Positions 11,025 through 22,157 are shown, numbered from the stretch's first letter. The stretch is DNA of 64,000 nucleotides from Tatumella citrea (GCF_002163585.1 NZ_CP015579.1:1116001-1180000); one strand, 5' to 3'. The notes: generated by a model from the sequence alone, not told the origin. Numbers and translations are program-made.

Positions 11025-11339
11025 ATGATTCGTGAACAGATAGAAGATAAGTTGCGTGACGAATTTCATCCGCTGTATCTGGAAGTGCAGGATGAAAGCT
11101 ACCGTCACAACGTACCTGCCGGTTCTGAGAGTCACTTCAAAGTGGTGATTGTCACTGACCGGTTCAGCGGGCAGCGCTTTCTGGCTCGCCACCGTGCGAT
11201 TTACGGTGTCCTGTCCGAAGAACTGGCCGGGCCGGTGCATGCACTGGCGTTGCATACTTATACTGCCAGTGAATGGCAGGGGTTACAGGACACAGTGCCT
11301 GCATCACCTGATTGCCGGGGTGCAGGATTGCAGGTATAA
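11025..11339 (+). CDS. bolA: BolA family transcriptional and iron-sulfur regulator
   Basis: This 104-residue protein has the BolA KH-like class II fold. It acts as a morphogene regulator on cell-wall genes and partners with monothiol glutaredoxins around [2Fe-2S] clusters. [20 protein letters not shown] (about residues 30-49) and the ligand histidine in [10 protein letters not shown] (about 70-79) are diagnostic. A GTG three codons upstream lies inside the AGGAG ribosome-binding site, so the ATG at 11025 with an 8-base spacer is the likely start. The gene is monocistronic, with its own terminator. Confidence 0.95.
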   Translation: MIREQIEDKLRDEFHPLYLEVQDESYRHNVPAGSESHFKVVIVTDRFSGQRFLARHRAIYGVLSEELAGPVHALALHTYTASEWQGLQDTVPASPDCRGAGLQV

Positions 11340-11370
11340 GTCTTAAATACTCAGTAAAAGATCATTAATG

Positions 11371-11393
11371 ACGGCCGAAAGGCCGTTTTTTTT
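11371..11393 (+). terminator. bolA terminator
   Basis: Stem ACGGCC / GGCCGT with a GAAA tetraloop, followed by an eight-T run, 31 bases after the bolA stop. Confidence 0.92.
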
Positions 11394-11639
11394 GAAAAAA
11401 AATCTGCAACAGGTCAAAAAGCCGCAATATCGCAGGTCTCGTCTGCATGTGGCTTCTCGACTCAATCGATCGATGCCGCTATAATGCTGCGTCTATTTTT
11501 CCGGAATGTCTTCGGGACGCTTCTGGTAACAGGGATCGGAGTTTTCTTCACGGAAGCCTTCCCGGTTGTTAGATGGCGCGTATTGTATAATGCGTGATGT
11601 CTGAAGTTGACCGAGCACGTGATTTTTTGAGGTAACAAG

Positions 11640-12944
11640 ATGCAAGTTTCAGTTGAAACCACACAGGGCCTTGGCCGTCGCATTACCATCACTGTCGCTG
11701 CTGACAGCATTGAGACTGCGGTGAAGAAAGAGCTGGTAGAAGTAGCTAAGAAAGTCCGTATCGATGGTTTCCGTAAAGGCAAAGTGCCTAAGAACATCAT
11801 TGAACAGCGCTATGGTGCATCTGTACGTCAGGATGTACTGGGTGAACTGATGTCCCGCAACTTCATTGATGCGATCATCAAAGAAAAAATTAATCCGGCG
11901 GGCGCACCTAAATATATTCCTGGTGAGTATAAGCTGGGTGAAGACTTCACTTACTCTGTTGAGTTTGAAGTGTATCCGGAAATCGAACTGAAAGGTCTGG
12001 AAACTATCGAGGTTGAAAAACCTGTTGCTGAAGTGAAAGACGAAGATGTTGATGCCATGCTGGATACCCTGCGTAAGCAGCAGGCTGACTGGAAAGAAAC
12101 CGATGCTGCAGCGACTGCAGAAGATCGTGTCACTATCGATTTCTCTGGTTCAGTTGACGGTGAAGAGTTTGAAGGTGGTAAATCTTCTGACTTCGTACTG
12201 GCAATGGGACAAGGTCGTATGATCCCGGGCTTCGAAGAAGGCCTGGTAGGTCATAAAGCAGGTGAAGAATTTACCATCGACGTGAAATTCCCTGAAGAAT
12301 ACCACGCCGAAACTCTGAAAGGTAAAGACGCTAAGTTTGCGATTGTTCTGAAAAAAGTTGAACAGCGTGAACTGCCAGAATTTACTGAAGAGTTCGTGAA
12401 GCGTTTCGGTGTTGCTGATGGTTCTGTTGCTGGTCTGCGTACTGAAGTACGTAAGAACATGGAACGTGAACTGAAAGGCGCGGTACGTAACAGCATTAAA
12501 ACCCAGACTATCGATGGTCTGATCAATGCCAACGATATCGATGTTCCTGCTGCACTGATCGACAGCGAAGTTGACGTTTTGCGTCGCCAGGCGGCACAGC
12601 GTTTTGGTGGTAACGAAAAACAGGCACTGGAATTACCACGTGAACTGTTTGAAGAACAAGCTAAACGCCGTGTTGTTGTTGGCCTGCTGCTGGGCGAAGT
12701 TATCCGCACCAGCGAGTTAAAAGCTGACGAAGAGCGTGTGAAAGGCCTGATCGCAGAAATGGCTTCTGCGTATGAAGATCCTCAGGAAGTGATCGAGTTC
12801 TACGGCAAAAATAACGAGCTGATGAACAACATGCGTAACGTTGCACTGGAAGAGCAGGCAGTTGACGTGCTGCTGGAAAAAGCCAAAGTTACCGAAAAAG
12901 CAGCTAACTTCCAGGATCTGATGAATCAGGGACAGATGGCATAA
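11640..12944 (+). CDS. tig: trigger factor (ribosome-associated chaperone and prolyl isomerase)
   Basis: Trigger factor binds the ribosome near the exit tunnel and shields nascent chains. The 434-residue length is close to E. coli's 432. The N-terminal ribosome-binding domain carries the signature [17 protein letters not shown] (about residues 43-59). The FKBP-like PPIase domain (about 150-245) has [17 protein letters not shown], and a long helical C-terminal chaperone domain follows. The start at 11640 has a GAGGT ribosome-binding site. It leads the conserved tig-clpP-clpX-lon cluster and is separated from clpP by its own terminator. Confidence 0.98.
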   Translation: MQVSVETTQGLGRRITITVAADSIETAVKKELVEVAKKVRIDGFRKGKVPKNIIEQRYGASVRQDVLGELMSRNFIDAIIKEKINPAGAPKYIPGEYKLGEDFTYSVEFEVYPEIELKGLETIEVEKPVAEVKDEDVDAMLDTLRKQQADWKETDAAATAEDRVTIDFSGSVDGEEFEGGKSSDFVLAMGQGRMIPGFEEGLVGHKAGEEFTIDVKFPEEYHAETLKGKDAKFAIVLKKVEQRELPEFTEEFVKRFGVADGSVAGLRTEVRKNMERELKGAVRNSIKTQTIDGLINANDIDVPAALIDSEVDVLRRQAAQRFGGNEKQALELPRELFEEQAKRRVVVGLLLGEVIRTSELKADEERVKGLIAEMASAYEDPQEVIEFYGKNNELMNNMRNVALEEQAVDVLLEKAKVTEKAANFQDLMNQGQMA

Positions 12945-12970
12945 GCCATTTTTGATCCGCTCTGATATAA

Positions 12971-13002
12971 AGCCCGTGATCAAAATGATCACGGGCTTTT
13001 TT
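12971..13002 (+). terminator. tig terminator
   Basis: Perfect 12-bp stem AGCCCGTGATCA / TGATCACGGGCT with an AAA loop, followed by a T run, just after tig. Confidence 0.93.
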
Positions 13003-13121
13003 ACTTTAGACGCAGTAAAACGGTAACGGTCTGTGCTTTTTGTCGGATTATCATGGATTAACCGACAGATTATCGGGTAATCTCTGGTGTAATATTCGCG
13101 AATTATCAAAAGATTGTTATG

Positions 13122-13150
13122 CTTGAAATACCGGTAGTTACCCCTCATAT
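13122..13150 (+). promoter_or_regulatory. sigma-32-like promoter upstream of clpPX
   Basis: CTTGAAA (13122-13128) followed after 12 bases by CCCCTCATAT (13141-13150) resembles the heat-shock sigma-32 consensus CTTGAAA-N11-16-CCCCATNT. The -35 element is an exact match; the -10 has one extra base. It lies about 137 bases before clpP, and clpP is known to be heat-inducible in E. coli. The rest of the 342-base tig-clpP gap (12945-13286) shows only the tig terminator and this element. Confidence 0.7.
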
Positions 13151-13286
13151 AGGGGTATGTGATATGAGACTGGCTGATTAACCGTCCTGACGTTGTCGGA
13201 AGGAGGCAGGCTTCGTAGATTCGTAGCTTTCCTAACGTAAAAATCGGTACAGAGTGTTACCAATGTAATTAATTCAGGAGACGGTT

Positions 13287-13922
13287 ATGTCATACAGTAG
13301 CGAACGTGAAATGCTGGCCTCACAAATGGCATCCCAGATGGCATTGGTGCCAATGGTGGTGGAGCAGACATCACGCGGAGAGCGTTCTTACGACATCTTT
13401 TCCCGCTTACTTAAAGAGCGTGTGATTTTTCTGACCGGACAGGTTGAAGACCAGATGGCCAACCTGATCGTCGCACAAATGCTGTTTTTAGAAGCTGAAA
13501 ATCCTGAGAAAGATATTTACCTGTACATTAACTCGCCTGGTGGCGTTATCACTGCAGGCATGTCAATTTATGACACCATGCAGTTTATTAAACCGGATGT
13601 CAGCACGATTTGTATGGGGCAGGCGTGTTCAATGGGCTCTTTCCTGTTAACCGCCGGTACTGAAGGCAAACGTTTCTGCCTGCCAAATTCCAGGGTTATG
13701 ATTCATCAGCCATTAGGTGGCTTCCAGGGTCAGGCTACTGATATTGAAATTCACGCCCGCGAAATTCTGAAAGTGAAACAGCGGATGAATGAATTAATGG
13801 CTAAGCATACTGGCAAACCGCTGGAACAGATTGAGCAGGACACCGAACGTGATCGTTTCCTCTCGGCAGCAGAAGCGGTAGAGTATGGTTTAGTTGACTC
13901 TATTCTGACGCAGCGTAAATAA
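13287..13922 (+). CDS. clpP: ATP-dependent Clp protease proteolytic subunit
   Basis: ClpP forms the tetradecameric serine-protease chamber fed by ClpX or ClpA. The 211-residue precursor matches the family. It keeps an N-terminal propeptide, which is normally removed autocatalytically. The catalytic triad is visible: Ser115 in GQACSMGSF, His140 in MIHQPLGG and Asp189 in ERDRF. The start ATG at 13287 follows a CAGGAGAC ribosome-binding site. clpX follows 127 bases downstream on the same strand, as in other enterobacteria. Confidence 0.98.
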   Translation: MSYSSEREMLASQMASQMALVPMVVEQTSRGERSYDIFSRLLKERVIFLTGQVEDQMANLIVAQMLFLEAENPEKDIYLYINSPGGVITAGMSIYDTMQFIKPDVSTICMGQACSMGSFLLTAGTEGKRFCLPNSRVMIHQPLGGFQGQATDIEIHAREILKVKQRMNELMAKHTGKPLEQIEQDTERDRFLSAAEAVEYGLVDSILTQRK

Positions 13923-14049
13923 GACTATTTGCTACACTGCATAAATGAAAGGATGTGCAGTCAGACGAAGTGAATAGTACATTGACGATGTCAACCTGTA
14001 GCACAATGACTGGCGCTGCAGGTTGCCGAAACTATTAAAGAGGTTACTG

Positions 14050-15321
14050 ATGACAGAAAAGCGCAAAGACGGTTCAGGTAAGTTGCTGTACTGCTCTTTT
14101 TGCGGCAAGAGCCAGCATGAAGTGCGTAAACTGATTGCCGGTCCGTCAGTGTATATCTGTGATGAATGCGTTGATTTATGCAATGACATCATCCGCGAAG
14201 AGATTAAAGAAGTCGCGCCTCATCGTGAACGTAGCGCTTTGCCTACACCACATGAAATTCGCGTTCATCTCGACGATTACGTGATTGGCCAGGAAAAAGC
14301 CAAAAAAGTGCTGTCGGTAGCGGTGTATAACCACTACAAACGCTTGCGTAATGGCGATACCAGCAACGGTGTTGAACTGGGTAAAAGTAATATTCTGCTG
14401 ATCGGACCGACCGGTAGCGGTAAAACATTACTGGCAGAAACTCTGGCCCGGTTACTGGATGTTCCTTTTACTATGGCTGATGCAACCACACTGACCGAAG
14501 CGGGTTATGTGGGTGAAGATGTCGAAAATATTATCCAGAAACTGTTGCAGAAATGTGACTACGATGTGCAGAAAGCTCAGCGCGGAATTGTCTATATTGA
14601 TGAAATTGATAAAATTTCACGCAAATCTGACAACCCGTCGATCACCCGTGATGTATCCGGTGAAGGCGTTCAGCAGGCATTGCTGAAGCTGATTGAAGGC
14701 ACTGTTGCTGCAGTACCACCTCAGGGTGGGCGTAAACATCCACAACAGGAATTTTTACAGGTCGATACCTCAAAAATTCTGTTTATCTGTGGAGGTGCAT
14801 TCGCCGGCCTGGATAAAGTGATTGCTCAGCGTGTTGAAACCGGCTCTGGCATTGGCTTCGGCGCAACCGTGAAAGATAAATCGCAGAAGGCGACCGAAGG
14901 GCAGCTGCTGTCTCAGGTTGAGCCAGAAGATCTGATTAAATTTGGATTAATTCCGGAATTTATCGGTCGTCTGCCAGTGGTTGCAACGCTGAACGAGTTA
15001 AGTGAAGAAGCATTAATTCAGATCCTGCGGGAACCAAAAAATGCTCTGACTAAACAATATCAGGCATTGTTCCACCTGGAAGGTGCTGAACTTGAGTTCC
15101 GCGAAGAAGCATTGACTGCAATCGCCAAAAAAGCGATGGCCCGTAAAACCGGTGCCCGCGGATTGCGTTCAATTGTGGAAGCCGCGTTGCTGGATACCAT
15201 GTATGACCTGCCTTCAATGGAAGGAATTGAAAAAGTCGTTATTGATGATTCGGTCATTGATGGTCAGTCTGAACCGCTGTTGATTTATGGTAAGCAGGAA
15301 GCTCAGGCTTCTGGCGAATAA
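14050..15321 (+). CDS. clpX: ATP-dependent Clp protease ATP-binding subunit ClpX
   Basis: ClpX is the AAA+ unfoldase that recognises tagged substrates and threads them into ClpP. With the start at 14050 the protein has 423 residues. The N-terminal zinc-binding domain has CSFCGK and CDECVDLC (four cysteines, about residues 15-40). Walker A is GPTGSGKT (about 120), Walker B is IVYIDEIDK, and the pore loop GYVGED and the IGF loop for ClpP docking (SGIGFGA) are present. A start nine codons upstream is in frame but lacks a ribosome-binding site and family support. Confidence 0.98.
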   Translation: MTEKRKDGSGKLLYCSFCGKSQHEVRKLIAGPSVYICDECVDLCNDIIREEIKEVAPHRERSALPTPHEIRVHLDDYVIGQEKAKKVLSVAVYNHYKRLRNGDTSNGVELGKSNILLIGPTGSGKTLLAETLARLLDVPFTMADATTLTEAGYVGEDVENIIQKLLQKCDYDVQKAQRGIVYIDEIDKISRKSDNPSITRDVSGEGVQQALLKLIEGTVAAVPPQGGRKHPQQEFLQVDTSKILFICGGAFAGLDKVIAQRVETGSGIGFGATVKDKSQKATEGQLLSQVEPEDLIKFGLIPEFIGRLPVVATLNELSEEALIQILREPKNALTKQYQALFHLEGAELEFREEALTAIAKKAMARKTGARGLRSIVEAALLDTMYDLPSMEGIEKVVIDDSVIDGQSEPLLIYGKQEAQASGE

Positions 15322-15351
15322 ATCGACAAAATCTGCAGGTTATTAGCAAAT

Positions 15352-15382
15352 AAGGGGGAAATTGTTTCCCCTTTTATTTTTT
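15352..15382 (+). terminator. clpX terminator
   Basis: Stem AAGGGGGAAA / TTTCCCCTT with a TTG loop (one bulged G), followed by a T-rich tract, 30 bases after clpX. Confidence 0.85.
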
Positions 15383-15395
15383 CTCGCATTTATGA

Positions 15396-15425
15396 CATTG
15401 AATGTCGTGTCATCATCCCCATATA
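15396..15425 (+). promoter_or_regulatory. sigma-32-like promoter of lon
   Basis: CATTGAA (15396-15402), a 14-base spacer and CCCCATATA (15417-15425) closely match the heat-shock promoter consensus. They sit about 90 bases before the lon start, where E. coli lon has its sigma-32 promoter. Confidence 0.85.
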
Positions 15426-15515
15426 CTCAATAACCTTTGGGCCTGAAGTACCCTGGCTGTGAAAAAGGGTGGCTGAGCCCATCACCTGGCGGAAATTAAA
15501 CTAAGAGAGAGCTCT

Positions 15516-17870
15516 ATGAATTCTGAGCGTTCCGAACGCATTGAAATCCCCGTATTGCCGTTACGCGATGTGGTGGTTTATCCGCACATGGTTATTCCGT
15601 TGTTTGTCGGACGTGAGAAGTCGATTCGCTGTCTGGAAGCGGCAATGGACAACGATAAAAAGATCCTGCTGGTTGCTCAAAAAGAAGCATCTACTGATGA
15701 GCCTGGTGTAAATGATCTTTTTTCTGTCGGTACAGTTGCTTCTGTCCTGCAAATGCTGAAGCTTCCTGATGGTACAGTCAAAGTACTGGTGGAAGGCTTG
15801 CAGCGTGCGCGCATCGAGTCGCTTACAGATAACGGTGAACATTTTGTCGCCCACGCTGAGTATCTCTCCTCTGCTGAAATTGAAGAGCGCGAGCAGGAAG
15901 TGTTGGTGCGTACTGCGGTTAACCAGTTCGAAGGCTACATCAAGCTAAATAAAAAGATTCCTCCTGAGGTGCTGACATCACTGAACAACATTGATGATGC
16001 TGCACGTCTGGCCGACACCATTGCTGCACATATGCCGCTTAAACTGGCGGACAAGCAGTCTGTGCTGGAAATGACAGACATCAATGAGCGTCTTGAATAT
16101 CTGATGGCCATGATGGAATCCGAAATCGACTTACTTCAGGTCGAAAAACGGATTCGCAATCGTGTGAAAAAGCAGATGGAAAAAAGCCAGCGCGAGTATT
16201 ACCTGAATGAGCAAATGAAAGCTATTCAGAAAGAACTCGGCGAAATGGACGATGCGCCAGACGAGTTTGAAGCGCTGAAGCAGAAAATTGAAGCGGCTAA
16301 AATGCCAAAAGAGGCGAAGGAAAAAACCGAAGCCGAGCTGCAAAAACTGAAAATGATGTCTCCAATGTCGGCAGAAGCAACGGTAGTCCGTGGCTATATC
16401 GACTGGATGGTACAGGTGCCATGGAACAGTCGTAGTAAGGTGAAAAAAGACCTGACTAAGGCTCAGGAAACACTGGACACCGACCATTACGGGCTCGACA
16501 GAGTTAAAGACCGCATTCTGGAATATTTAGCGGTCCAGAGCCGTGTCAACAAGATTAAAGGGCCAATCCTGTGCCTGGTAGGGCCTCCGGGTGTGGGTAA
16601 AACCTCACTTGGTCAGTCTATCGCCAAGGCTACTGGTCGCCAGTATGTCCGTATGGCGTTAGGCGGAGTTCGTGATGAGGCTGAAATCAGAGGCCATCGT
16701 CGGACTTATATTGGTTCTATGCCTGGTAAGCTTATCCAGAAAATGGCTAAAGTCGGGGTAAAAAACCCGCTGTTCCTGCTGGACGAAATCGACAAGATGT
16801 CCTCAGACATGCGTGGTGATCCGGCTTCTGCGTTGCTGGAAGTGCTGGATCCCGAGCAGAATATTGCGTTTAACGATCACTATCTGGAAGTCGATTATGA
16901 TCTTTCTGATGTGATGTTTGTTGCAACATCGAACTCGATGAATATCCCGGCTCCGTTGCTGGATCGTATGGAAGTGATTCGTTTATCGGGTTATACCGAA
17001 GATGAAAAACTGAATATTGCTAAGCGCCACCTGCTTCCGAAACAGATTGAACGCAATGCACTGAAGCCTAAAGAGATTACTGTGGATGACAGTGCGCTGA
17101 TGGGGATCATCCGTTACTATACCCGTGAAGCTGGGGTCCGTAGCCTGGAACGTGAACTGTCAAAACTGTGCCGGAAAGCAGTGAAAGCACTGCTGCTGGA
17201 TAAAAAGAAAAAGCATATTGCTATTACCGGTGACAATCTGAAAGATTATCTCGGGGTACAACGCTTTGATTATGGTCGTGCTGATGATCAGAACCGGATT
17301 GGTGAAGTTACCGGACTGGCCTGGACTGAAGTCGGCGGTGATCTGCTGACCATTGAGACGGCCAGCGTTCCTGGTAAAGGGAAGTTATCCTATACCGGTT
17401 CACTGGGCGAGGTGATGCAGGAATCTATTCAGGCGGCGATGACTGTAGTACGCGCCAGAGCAGATAAGCTGGGCATTAACAGCGACTTCTACGAAAAACG
17501 CGATATTCACGTTCACGTACCTGAAGGTGCAACGCCAAAAGATGGCCCGAGCGCCGGGATCGCGATGTGTACTGCACTGGTTTCAGCCTTAACCGGGAAC
17601 CCTGTCAGAGCGGATGTGGCGATGACCGGAGAGATTACTCTTCGTGGCCAGGTACTGCCCATTGGTGGTCTGAAAGAGAAACTGCTGGCGGCACATCGTG
17701 GTGGCATCAAAACGGTACTGATTCCGGATGAGAATAAACGTGATCTGGAAGAGATTCCGGATAATGTGATTGCTGACCTGAAGATTTATCCGGTAAAACG
17801 CATCGAAGAAGTTCTGAAGCTGGCACTGGAACGTGCCCCTGAAGGCTTTGAGGTTGCAGCAGCAAAATAA
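15516..17870 (+). CDS. lon: ATP-dependent protease Lon (LA)
   Basis: Lon degrades misfolded and regulatory proteins in the cytoplasm. The 784-residue length equals that of E. coli Lon. The substrate-binding LAN domain occupies about residues 10-200, then a coiled coil ([20 protein letters not shown]) and the AAA+ module with Walker [10 protein letters not shown] (about 356-364) and Walker B FLLDEIDK. The C-terminal protease domain has the catalytic serine in [11 protein letters not shown] (about residue 679) and the lysine in [14 protein letters not shown] (about 722). It is preceded by a sigma-32-type promoter and followed by hupB. Confidence 0.98.
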   Translation: MNSERSERIEIPVLPLRDVVVYPHMVIPLFVGREKSIRCLEAAMDNDKKILLVAQKEASTDEPGVNDLFSVGTVASVLQMLKLPDGTVKVLVEGLQRARIESLTDNGEHFVAHAEYLSSAEIEEREQEVLVRTAVNQFEGYIKLNKKIPPEVLTSLNNIDDAARLADTIAAHMPLKLADKQSVLEMTDINERLEYLMAMMESEIDLLQVEKRIRNRVKKQMEKSQREYYLNEQMKAIQKELGEMDDAPDEFEALKQKIEAAKMPKEAKEKTEAELQKLKMMSPMSAEATVVRGYIDWMVQVPWNSRSKVKKDLTKAQETLDTDHYGLDRVKDRILEYLAVQSRVNKIKGPILCLVGPPGVGKTSLGQSIAKATGRQYVRMALGGVRDEAEIRGHRRTYIGSMPGKLIQKMAKVGVKNPLFLLDEIDKMSSDMRGDPASALLEVLDPEQNIAFNDHYLEVDYDLSDVMFVATSNSMNIPAPLLDRMEVIRLSGYTEDEKLNIAKRHLLPKQIERNALKPKEITVDDSALMGIIRYYTREAGVRSLERELSKLCRKAVKALLLDKKKKHIAITGDNLKDYLGVQRFDYGRADDQNRIGEVTGLAWTEVGGDLLTIETASVPGKGKLSYTGSLGEVMQESIQAAMTVVRARADKLGINSDFYEKRDIHVHVPEGATPKDGPSAGIAMCTALVSALTGNPVRADVAMTGEITLRGQVLPIGGLKEKLLAAHRGGIKTVLIPDENKRDLEEIPDNVIADLKIYPVKRIEEVLKLALERAPEGFEVAAAK

Positions 17871-18059
17871 GTTTATCGTACAGGGAAGGTCATTGTTGCA
17901 GAGAAATTGCGCAATGACCCCTTTGTTTATTCTGATGTAGCAGGCATAGAAATTCAGAGTAATACCGTTGTGTATACCTGAGATGCTTGCTATAACAGGC
18001 TGTTCTTTGTCTGCAGAGCGTTCTGTCGATAAAGTGAAAAAATAAAAGGGGATGATAGA

Positions 18060-18332
18060 GTGAATAAATCACAGTTGATCGACAAAATTGCTGCGAGCGC
18101 GGATATTTCGAAAGCAGCAGCCGGACGTGTTTTAGATGCATTTATGGGTGCAGTGACAGATTCACTGAAAGAGGGTGATGATGTGGCTTTAGTTGGTTTC
18201 GGTACCTTCTCCGTACGCGAACGTGCTGAACGTACTGGCCGCAACCCACAGACCGGAAAAGAAATCACTATCCCGGCTGGTAAAGTCCCTGGTTTCCGTG
18301 CCGGTAAAGCACTGAAAGACTCTGTTAATTAA
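18060..18332 (+). CDS. hupB: nucleoid-associated protein HU beta subunit
   Basis: This 90-residue DNA-bending histone-like protein forms homodimers or heterodimers with HU-alpha. The fold signature [21 protein letters not shown] (about residues 46-66) forms the beta-arms, with the intercalating proline in NPQTG. Translation starts with GTG at 18060, as in E. coli, after an AGGGGATGATAG leader. It follows lon by 189 bases and ends at a strong terminator, so it is probably transcribed alone. Multiple promoters are known for E. coli hupB but cannot be assigned here. Confidence 0.97.
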   Translation: MNKSQLIDKIAASADISKAAAGRVLDAFMGAVTDSLKEGDDVALVGFGTFSVRERAERTGRNPQTGKEITIPAGKVPGFRAGKALKDSVN

Positions 18333-18403
18333 TAGTATTTAACCATCTGAAAGGATTTTCTTTCATGGATTGAGGACTGTACACTCGTTCTCATGTAACA
18401 TAC

Positions 18404-18431
18404 AGGCACATCATGGTGATGTGCCTTTTTT
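18404..18431 (+). terminator. hupB terminator
   Basis: An 11-bp perfect stem AGGCACATCAT / (G)TGATGTGCCT with a short loop and a run of Ts, 70 bases after hupB. Confidence 0.92.
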
Positions 18432-18571
18432 TATGCCGTTCAACGGCGAACTTAAGACGGCACATCACCAGACGCGAACGGAAATCATCAGCATTGTAGT
18501 CTGAGTGGTTTTTGAGTTGAACGGCGACGGTAAAGCGTCATATTTATACTACAGCGGAGTGTTGCCATACC

Positions 18572-20443
18572 ATGATGGACAATTTACGCACGGCCTCTAG
18601 CCACATCGTGCTGAAGATTATACTGGGACTGATCATTGTTTCATTCGTGCTGACCGGCGTGGGTAACTATTTGATTGGTGGTAATAATGATTATGCTGCC
18701 AAAGTCAACGGTGTCACTATCAGTAGTGCAGACCTGCAAAACGCATTCAGCAATGAACGTGCTCGTCAGCAACAACAGTTAGGTGCACAGTATTCACAAC
18801 TGGCAGGAACTGACAGCTTTATCCAGCAGATGCGCCAGCAGGCGATGTCTGATCTGATTGACCAGGAATTGCTGCAACAGTATGTGAAATCACTGGGGCT
18901 GGATGTCACTAACGATCAGATTAAACAAGATATTTTTTCTCAGCAGCCTTTCCAGACTAATGGTCATTTTGATAATGCCCGTTTTACCAGTCTGCTGAGC
19001 AATATGGGGCTGACTCCAGACCAATATGCTGCTGCATTACGTAAGAGCCTGAGTACTGGCCAGCTGGTTAATGGTGTCAGCAACACAGATTTCATGCTGC
19101 CGTACGAGACTCAGCAACTGGTCAGCCTGTTAGCCCAGAACCGCGATATTCGTGAAGCTGTGATTAATACCGATGCCCTGGCTGCGAAGCAGACTGTGTC
19201 AGACGATGAGATCAACAGCTATTACCAGCAACATAAAGACAGCTTCCTGGCACCTGAGCAGTTCCGTGTCAGCTATATCAAACTGGATGCTGCCAGCCTG
19301 CAGAAAACTCCGACACAGCAACAGGTGCAAGCCTGGTATGACAGCCATAAAAGCGACTATACCACCCCGCAACGTACCCGTTACAGCGTAATTCAGGTGA
19401 AAACTCAGGCCGATGCCGATGCAATTCTGGCTCAGCTGAAACAAGGTGCAGATTTTGCCACGCTGGCAAAAACAAAATCTATCGACCCAATTTCAGCACG
19501 TAATGGTGGTGATATGGGCTGGCTGGAACCTGAGACACTGCCTGACGAACTGAAAAATGCCGGACTGACCACTAAAGGCCAGTTGTCTGGCGTGATTAAG
19601 AGTTCTGTAGGTTTCCTGATCGCTCGTCTGGACGATATTCAGCCTCAGCAGATTAAACCATTATCTGATGTTTATGCGACTGTTGCCCAGAGCGCTGAAC
19701 AGGATGGTGCTGTCAGTGATTTCTATAAACTGCAGCAGAAAGTCAGTGATGCTGCCAGCAACAACAACGCCTCTCTGGCAGGTGCTGAAAGTGCTGCCGG
19801 AGTTAAAGCTGTCGAAACAGGCTGGTTTACCCGTGATTCATTACCTGCAGAACTGAATTTTGATCAGGTTAAACAGGTGATTCTGGGTGGCACTTTACTG
19901 GGGAGTAATGGTGCACCAGGCAATAATTCAGACATTATTACTGTTGATGGTGACAGAGCTTTTGTATTGCGTATCAGCGATCATAAACCTGAGTCGACTA
20001 AACCTCTGGATGAGGTAAAAGGTCAGATTGCCGATGCCATTAAGCATGACAAAGCATTGCAACAGGCACGTAATCAGGCTAATACACTGCTTGCTCAGTT
20101 GAAGCAGGGTAAAACCGCTGACTTCGATGCCGCAGGTCTGAAATTTGGCGCGACTCAAACTCTGCAACGCAACAGCCCGAATGCTGCCACTGAGACTGTT
20201 TATGAATTACCTCAGCCTCAGGAAGGTAAGCCTTCCTACGGTATCGGTGAAGACGGACAGGGCAATATTGTTATTCTGTCTCTGGATAAAGTCACTGAAG
20301 GAACTCTGCCGCAAGGCCAGGTTAATTCAATGAAAACCGGAGTGGCACAGAACAATGCTCAACTGGCATTTGCCGCATTACTGCAAAACCTGCGTCAGAA
20401 TGCCAAAATCAAATATGGTGTCGGGGCGCAACAGGTTCAGTAA
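18572..20443 (+). CDS. ppiD: periplasmic folding chaperone PpiD
   Basis: PpiD is anchored in the inner membrane near the SecYEG exit and helps newly translocated periplasmic proteins. The 623-residue protein matches E. coli PpiD (623). It has a short cytoplasmic N-terminus, a single membrane helix (about residues 16-36), a SurA-like chaperone region, and a parvulin domain at about 265-360 containing NGGDMGWLEPETLPDELKNA. The family's parvulin domain is considered isomerase-inactive. The start MMDNLRTASS has two adjacent ATGs at 18572. The gene is bounded by terminators. Confidence 0.97.
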   Translation: MMDNLRTASSHIVLKIILGLIIVSFVLTGVGNYLIGGNNDYAAKVNGVTISSADLQNAFSNERARQQQQLGAQYSQLAGTDSFIQQMRQQAMSDLIDQELLQQYVKSLGLDVTNDQIKQDIFSQQPFQTNGHFDNARFTSLLSNMGLTPDQYAAALRKSLSTGQLVNGVSNTDFMLPYETQQLVSLLAQNRDIREAVINTDALAAKQTVSDDEINSYYQQHKDSFLAPEQFRVSYIKLDAASLQKTPTQQQVQAWYDSHKSDYTTPQRTRYSVIQVKTQADADAILAQLKQGADFATLAKTKSIDPISARNGGDMGWLEPETLPDELKNAGLTTKGQLSGVIKSSVGFLIARLDDIQPQQIKPLSDVYATVAQSAEQDGAVSDFYKLQQKVSDAASNNNASLAGAESAAGVKAVETGWFTRDSLPAELNFDQVKQVILGGTLLGSNGAPGNNSDIITVDGDRAFVLRISDHKPESTKPLDEVKGQIADAIKHDKALQQARNQANTLLAQLKQGKTADFDAAGLKFGATQTLQRNSPNAATETVYELPQPQEGKPSYGIGEDGQGNIVILSLDKVTEGTLPQGQVNSMKTGVAQNNAQLAFAALLQNLRQNAKIKYGVGAQQVQ

Positions 20444-20475
20444 CACCCCGCAGATAAAACTGTAACACTGTAATC

Positions 20476-20510
20476 AGAAAGGCTGCCTTGTGCAGCCTTT
20501 CTGCTTTTTA
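20476..20510 (+). terminator. ppiD terminator
   Basis: Perfect 11-bp stem AGAAAGGCTGC / GCAGCCTTTCT with a CTTGT loop, then GCTTTTTA, 32 bases after ppiD. Confidence 0.9.
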
Positions 20511-20580
20511 AATACTCACTGAATACCCCCGTTCAGAACTCTGCCATGCTGATCCTGAATTCAATCAGGGAGAATTACCT

Positions 20581-20913
20581 ATGCAATCAGGAATATCACA
20601 CACTCTGCGTCTGACTTTGTTATTACTGGCAACCAGTGGGCTAATACCGTTGGAGGCTTCAGGAAATGAGGCTAAATCGCCAGATGTCACGCAGTCCGCT
20701 GCTGCCCCCCGGGTATCAGAGAAAGTGAGCATTAATCAGGGAACTGCAGAGATGCTGGCAGGGGCAATGAATGGGGTTGGACTGAAAAAAGCCCGTTCAA
20801 TTGTTGAATACCGGGAACAATATGGTCCATTCACTTCTGTTGAACAATTGTCTGAAGTGCCTGGTTTTGGCACAGCACTGGTTGAAAGGAATCTTTCCAG
20901 GCTGAAACTGTGA
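20581..20913 (+). CDS. ybaV: ComEA-like helix-hairpin-helix protein YbaV
   Basis: This is a 110-residue secreted protein. A signal peptide covers about residues 1-27 (LRLTLLLLATSGLIPLEASG), then a short linker and a double helix-hairpin-helix domain. GVGLKKARSIVEYR and VPGFGTALVERNLSRLKL hold the two hairpins. ComEA proteins bind DNA in the periplasm during transformation. YbaV in enterobacteria is an uncharacterised relative and need not do this. It lies alone between ppiD and fadM. Confidence 0.9.
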   Translation: MQSGISHTLRLTLLLLATSGLIPLEASGNEAKSPDVTQSAAAPRVSEKVSINQGTAEMLAGAMNGVGLKKARSIVEYREQYGPFTSVEQLSEVPGFGTALVERNLSRLKL

Positions 20914-21010
20914 ATTGATTCCCAGATTTATGTCATTTTCAGGTTGTCATGAGCAGAATTTGTCAGAATATAGTGGTCATACCAGTTACTACTGACGGAG
21001 AGTGCCACTC

Positions 21011-21412
21011 ATGACAACATTGATTAAAGTTCGTGGTTATCATCTGGATGTTTATCAGCACGTGAATAATGCGCGTTACCTTGAGTTTCTGGAAGAAGCT
21101 CGCTGGGAATGGCTGGACAAAAGTGGTGTTGCAGACTGGCTAACTCAACAGCATCTGGCCTTTATCGCCGTTAATATCAATATAAATTACCGACGGGCTG
21201 CAAAACTGGGGGACTGTCTGGAAGTGACCTGTCGGATGGCAGAAATTTCAGAGAGAAGTGCAGTGATGGAGCAAAAGGTCACTCACAGTAGTGAAGGTAC
21301 TCTGGTTGCTGATGCCCGTATCACTTTTGTTTGCCTGGATTTAAAACAGCAGAAAAGCGTACCGGTGAGCGGGGAAATCAAAACTTTTCTGGAGATGATC
21401 AATCAGCAATAG
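21011..21412 (+). CDS. fadM: acyl-CoA thioesterase FadM (hot-dog fold)
   Basis: This 133-residue 4-hydroxybenzoyl-CoA thioesterase-type protein, formerly YbaW, hydrolyses long-chain 3,5-dienoyl-CoA that stalls beta-oxidation. The motif GYHLDVYQHVNNARYLEFLEE (residues 9-29) contains the conserved catalytic aspartate region. NININYRRAA follows. The ATG at 21011 is preferred: a GTG at 21002 lies one base after the GGAG ribosome-binding site and is too close. The gene is convergent with queC, with a shared hairpin between them. Confidence 0.94.
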   Translation: MTTLIKVRGYHLDVYQHVNNARYLEFLEEARWEWLDKSGVADWLTQQHLAFIAVNININYRRAAKLGDCLEVTCRMAEISERSAVMEQKVTHSSEGTLVADARITFVCLDLKQQKSVPVSGEIKTFLEMINQQ

Positions 21413-21424
21413 TTGCAGTAAAAC

Positions 21425-21456
21425 AACCAGAGCAACCCCGTTGCGTTGCTCTGGTT
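21425..21456. terminator. hairpin between convergent fadM and queC
   Basis: Perfect 11-bp inverted repeat AACCAGAGCAA / TTGCTCTGGTT. On the minus strand it is followed by GTTTTACT, so it best suits queC. The T tract on the plus side is weak. Confidence 0.75.
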
Positions 21457-21461
21457 AATCA

Positions 21462-22157
21462 TTAGCGCAGGCCGGTTTTACTTTTCATAGCATCCATTAC
21501 TGCCTGTGGAGCTTGCTGATATTCTGCCAGACCCTTGGCCCGAAGATGGCAGGCGGCACATTCGCCACATCCATCACCCTGTATGCCGTTATAGCAGGTC
21601 AGCGTAGAGTGCCTGATCAAAGGCAGTTGTTGCCAGTAGTCTGCCAGTGCCCAGGTTTCAGCTTTGTTCAGCCACATCAGCGGAGTTTCAAAACGCACGT
21701 CCCGTGCCATACCTAACTGTACAGCTGTATTTAGCGCTTTAACGAAATCGTCCCTGCAATCCGGGTAACCTGAAAAATCTGTTTCGCACACACCAGTGAT
21801 CACGGCTTCTGCGTTCACCTGATAGGCATAAATTGATGCAAGGGTCAGGAACAAAATATTTCTGCCCGGCACAAAGGTGCTTGGCAAGCCATTGCCGTCA
21901 GGATCGTAGGCTGGTACCGGAATGTTATCCCGTGTCAGGCTACTGATAGCCAGTTCATTCAGCAGTGTCACATCCAGGACTTTGTGAGCGCGAGCGCCTA
22001 ATTGCTGGCATAAATCGCGGGCAACTTCGATTTCCTGACGATGGCGCTGGCCATAATCAAAAGTAACACAGTGCACTTCATCATACTGGTTAAGGGCCTG
22101 TATCAGGCAGGTGGTTGAGTCCTGACCACCACTAAAAACAACTACCGCAATTTTCAT
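21462..22157 (-). CDS. queC: 7-cyano-7-deazaguanine (preQ0) synthase QueC
   Basis: QueC converts 7-carboxy-7-deazaguanine to preQ0 with ATP and ammonia in queuosine tRNA modification. The 231-residue product has the N-type ATP pyrophosphatase P-loop SGGQDSTT (residues 9-16). It also has [10 protein letters not shown], and the zinc site [16 protein letters not shown] near the C-terminus with four cysteines. I chose the ATG at 22157 over a TTG six codons upstream because it matches the family and follows AGGAATAAAG. E. coli has ybaE and cof after queC; they are absent here. Confidence 0.96.
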   Translation of the reverse strand: MKIAVVVFSGGQDSTTCLIQALNQYDEVHCVTFDYGQRHRQEIEVARDLCQQLGARAHKVLDVTLLNELAISSLTRDNIPVPAYDPDGNGLPSTFVPGRNILFLTLASIYAYQVNAEAVITGVCETDFSGYPDCRDDFVKALNTAVQLGMARDVRFETPLMWLNKAETWALADYWQQLPLIRHSTLTCYNGIQGDGCGECAACHLRAKGLAEYQQAPQAVMDAMKSKTGLR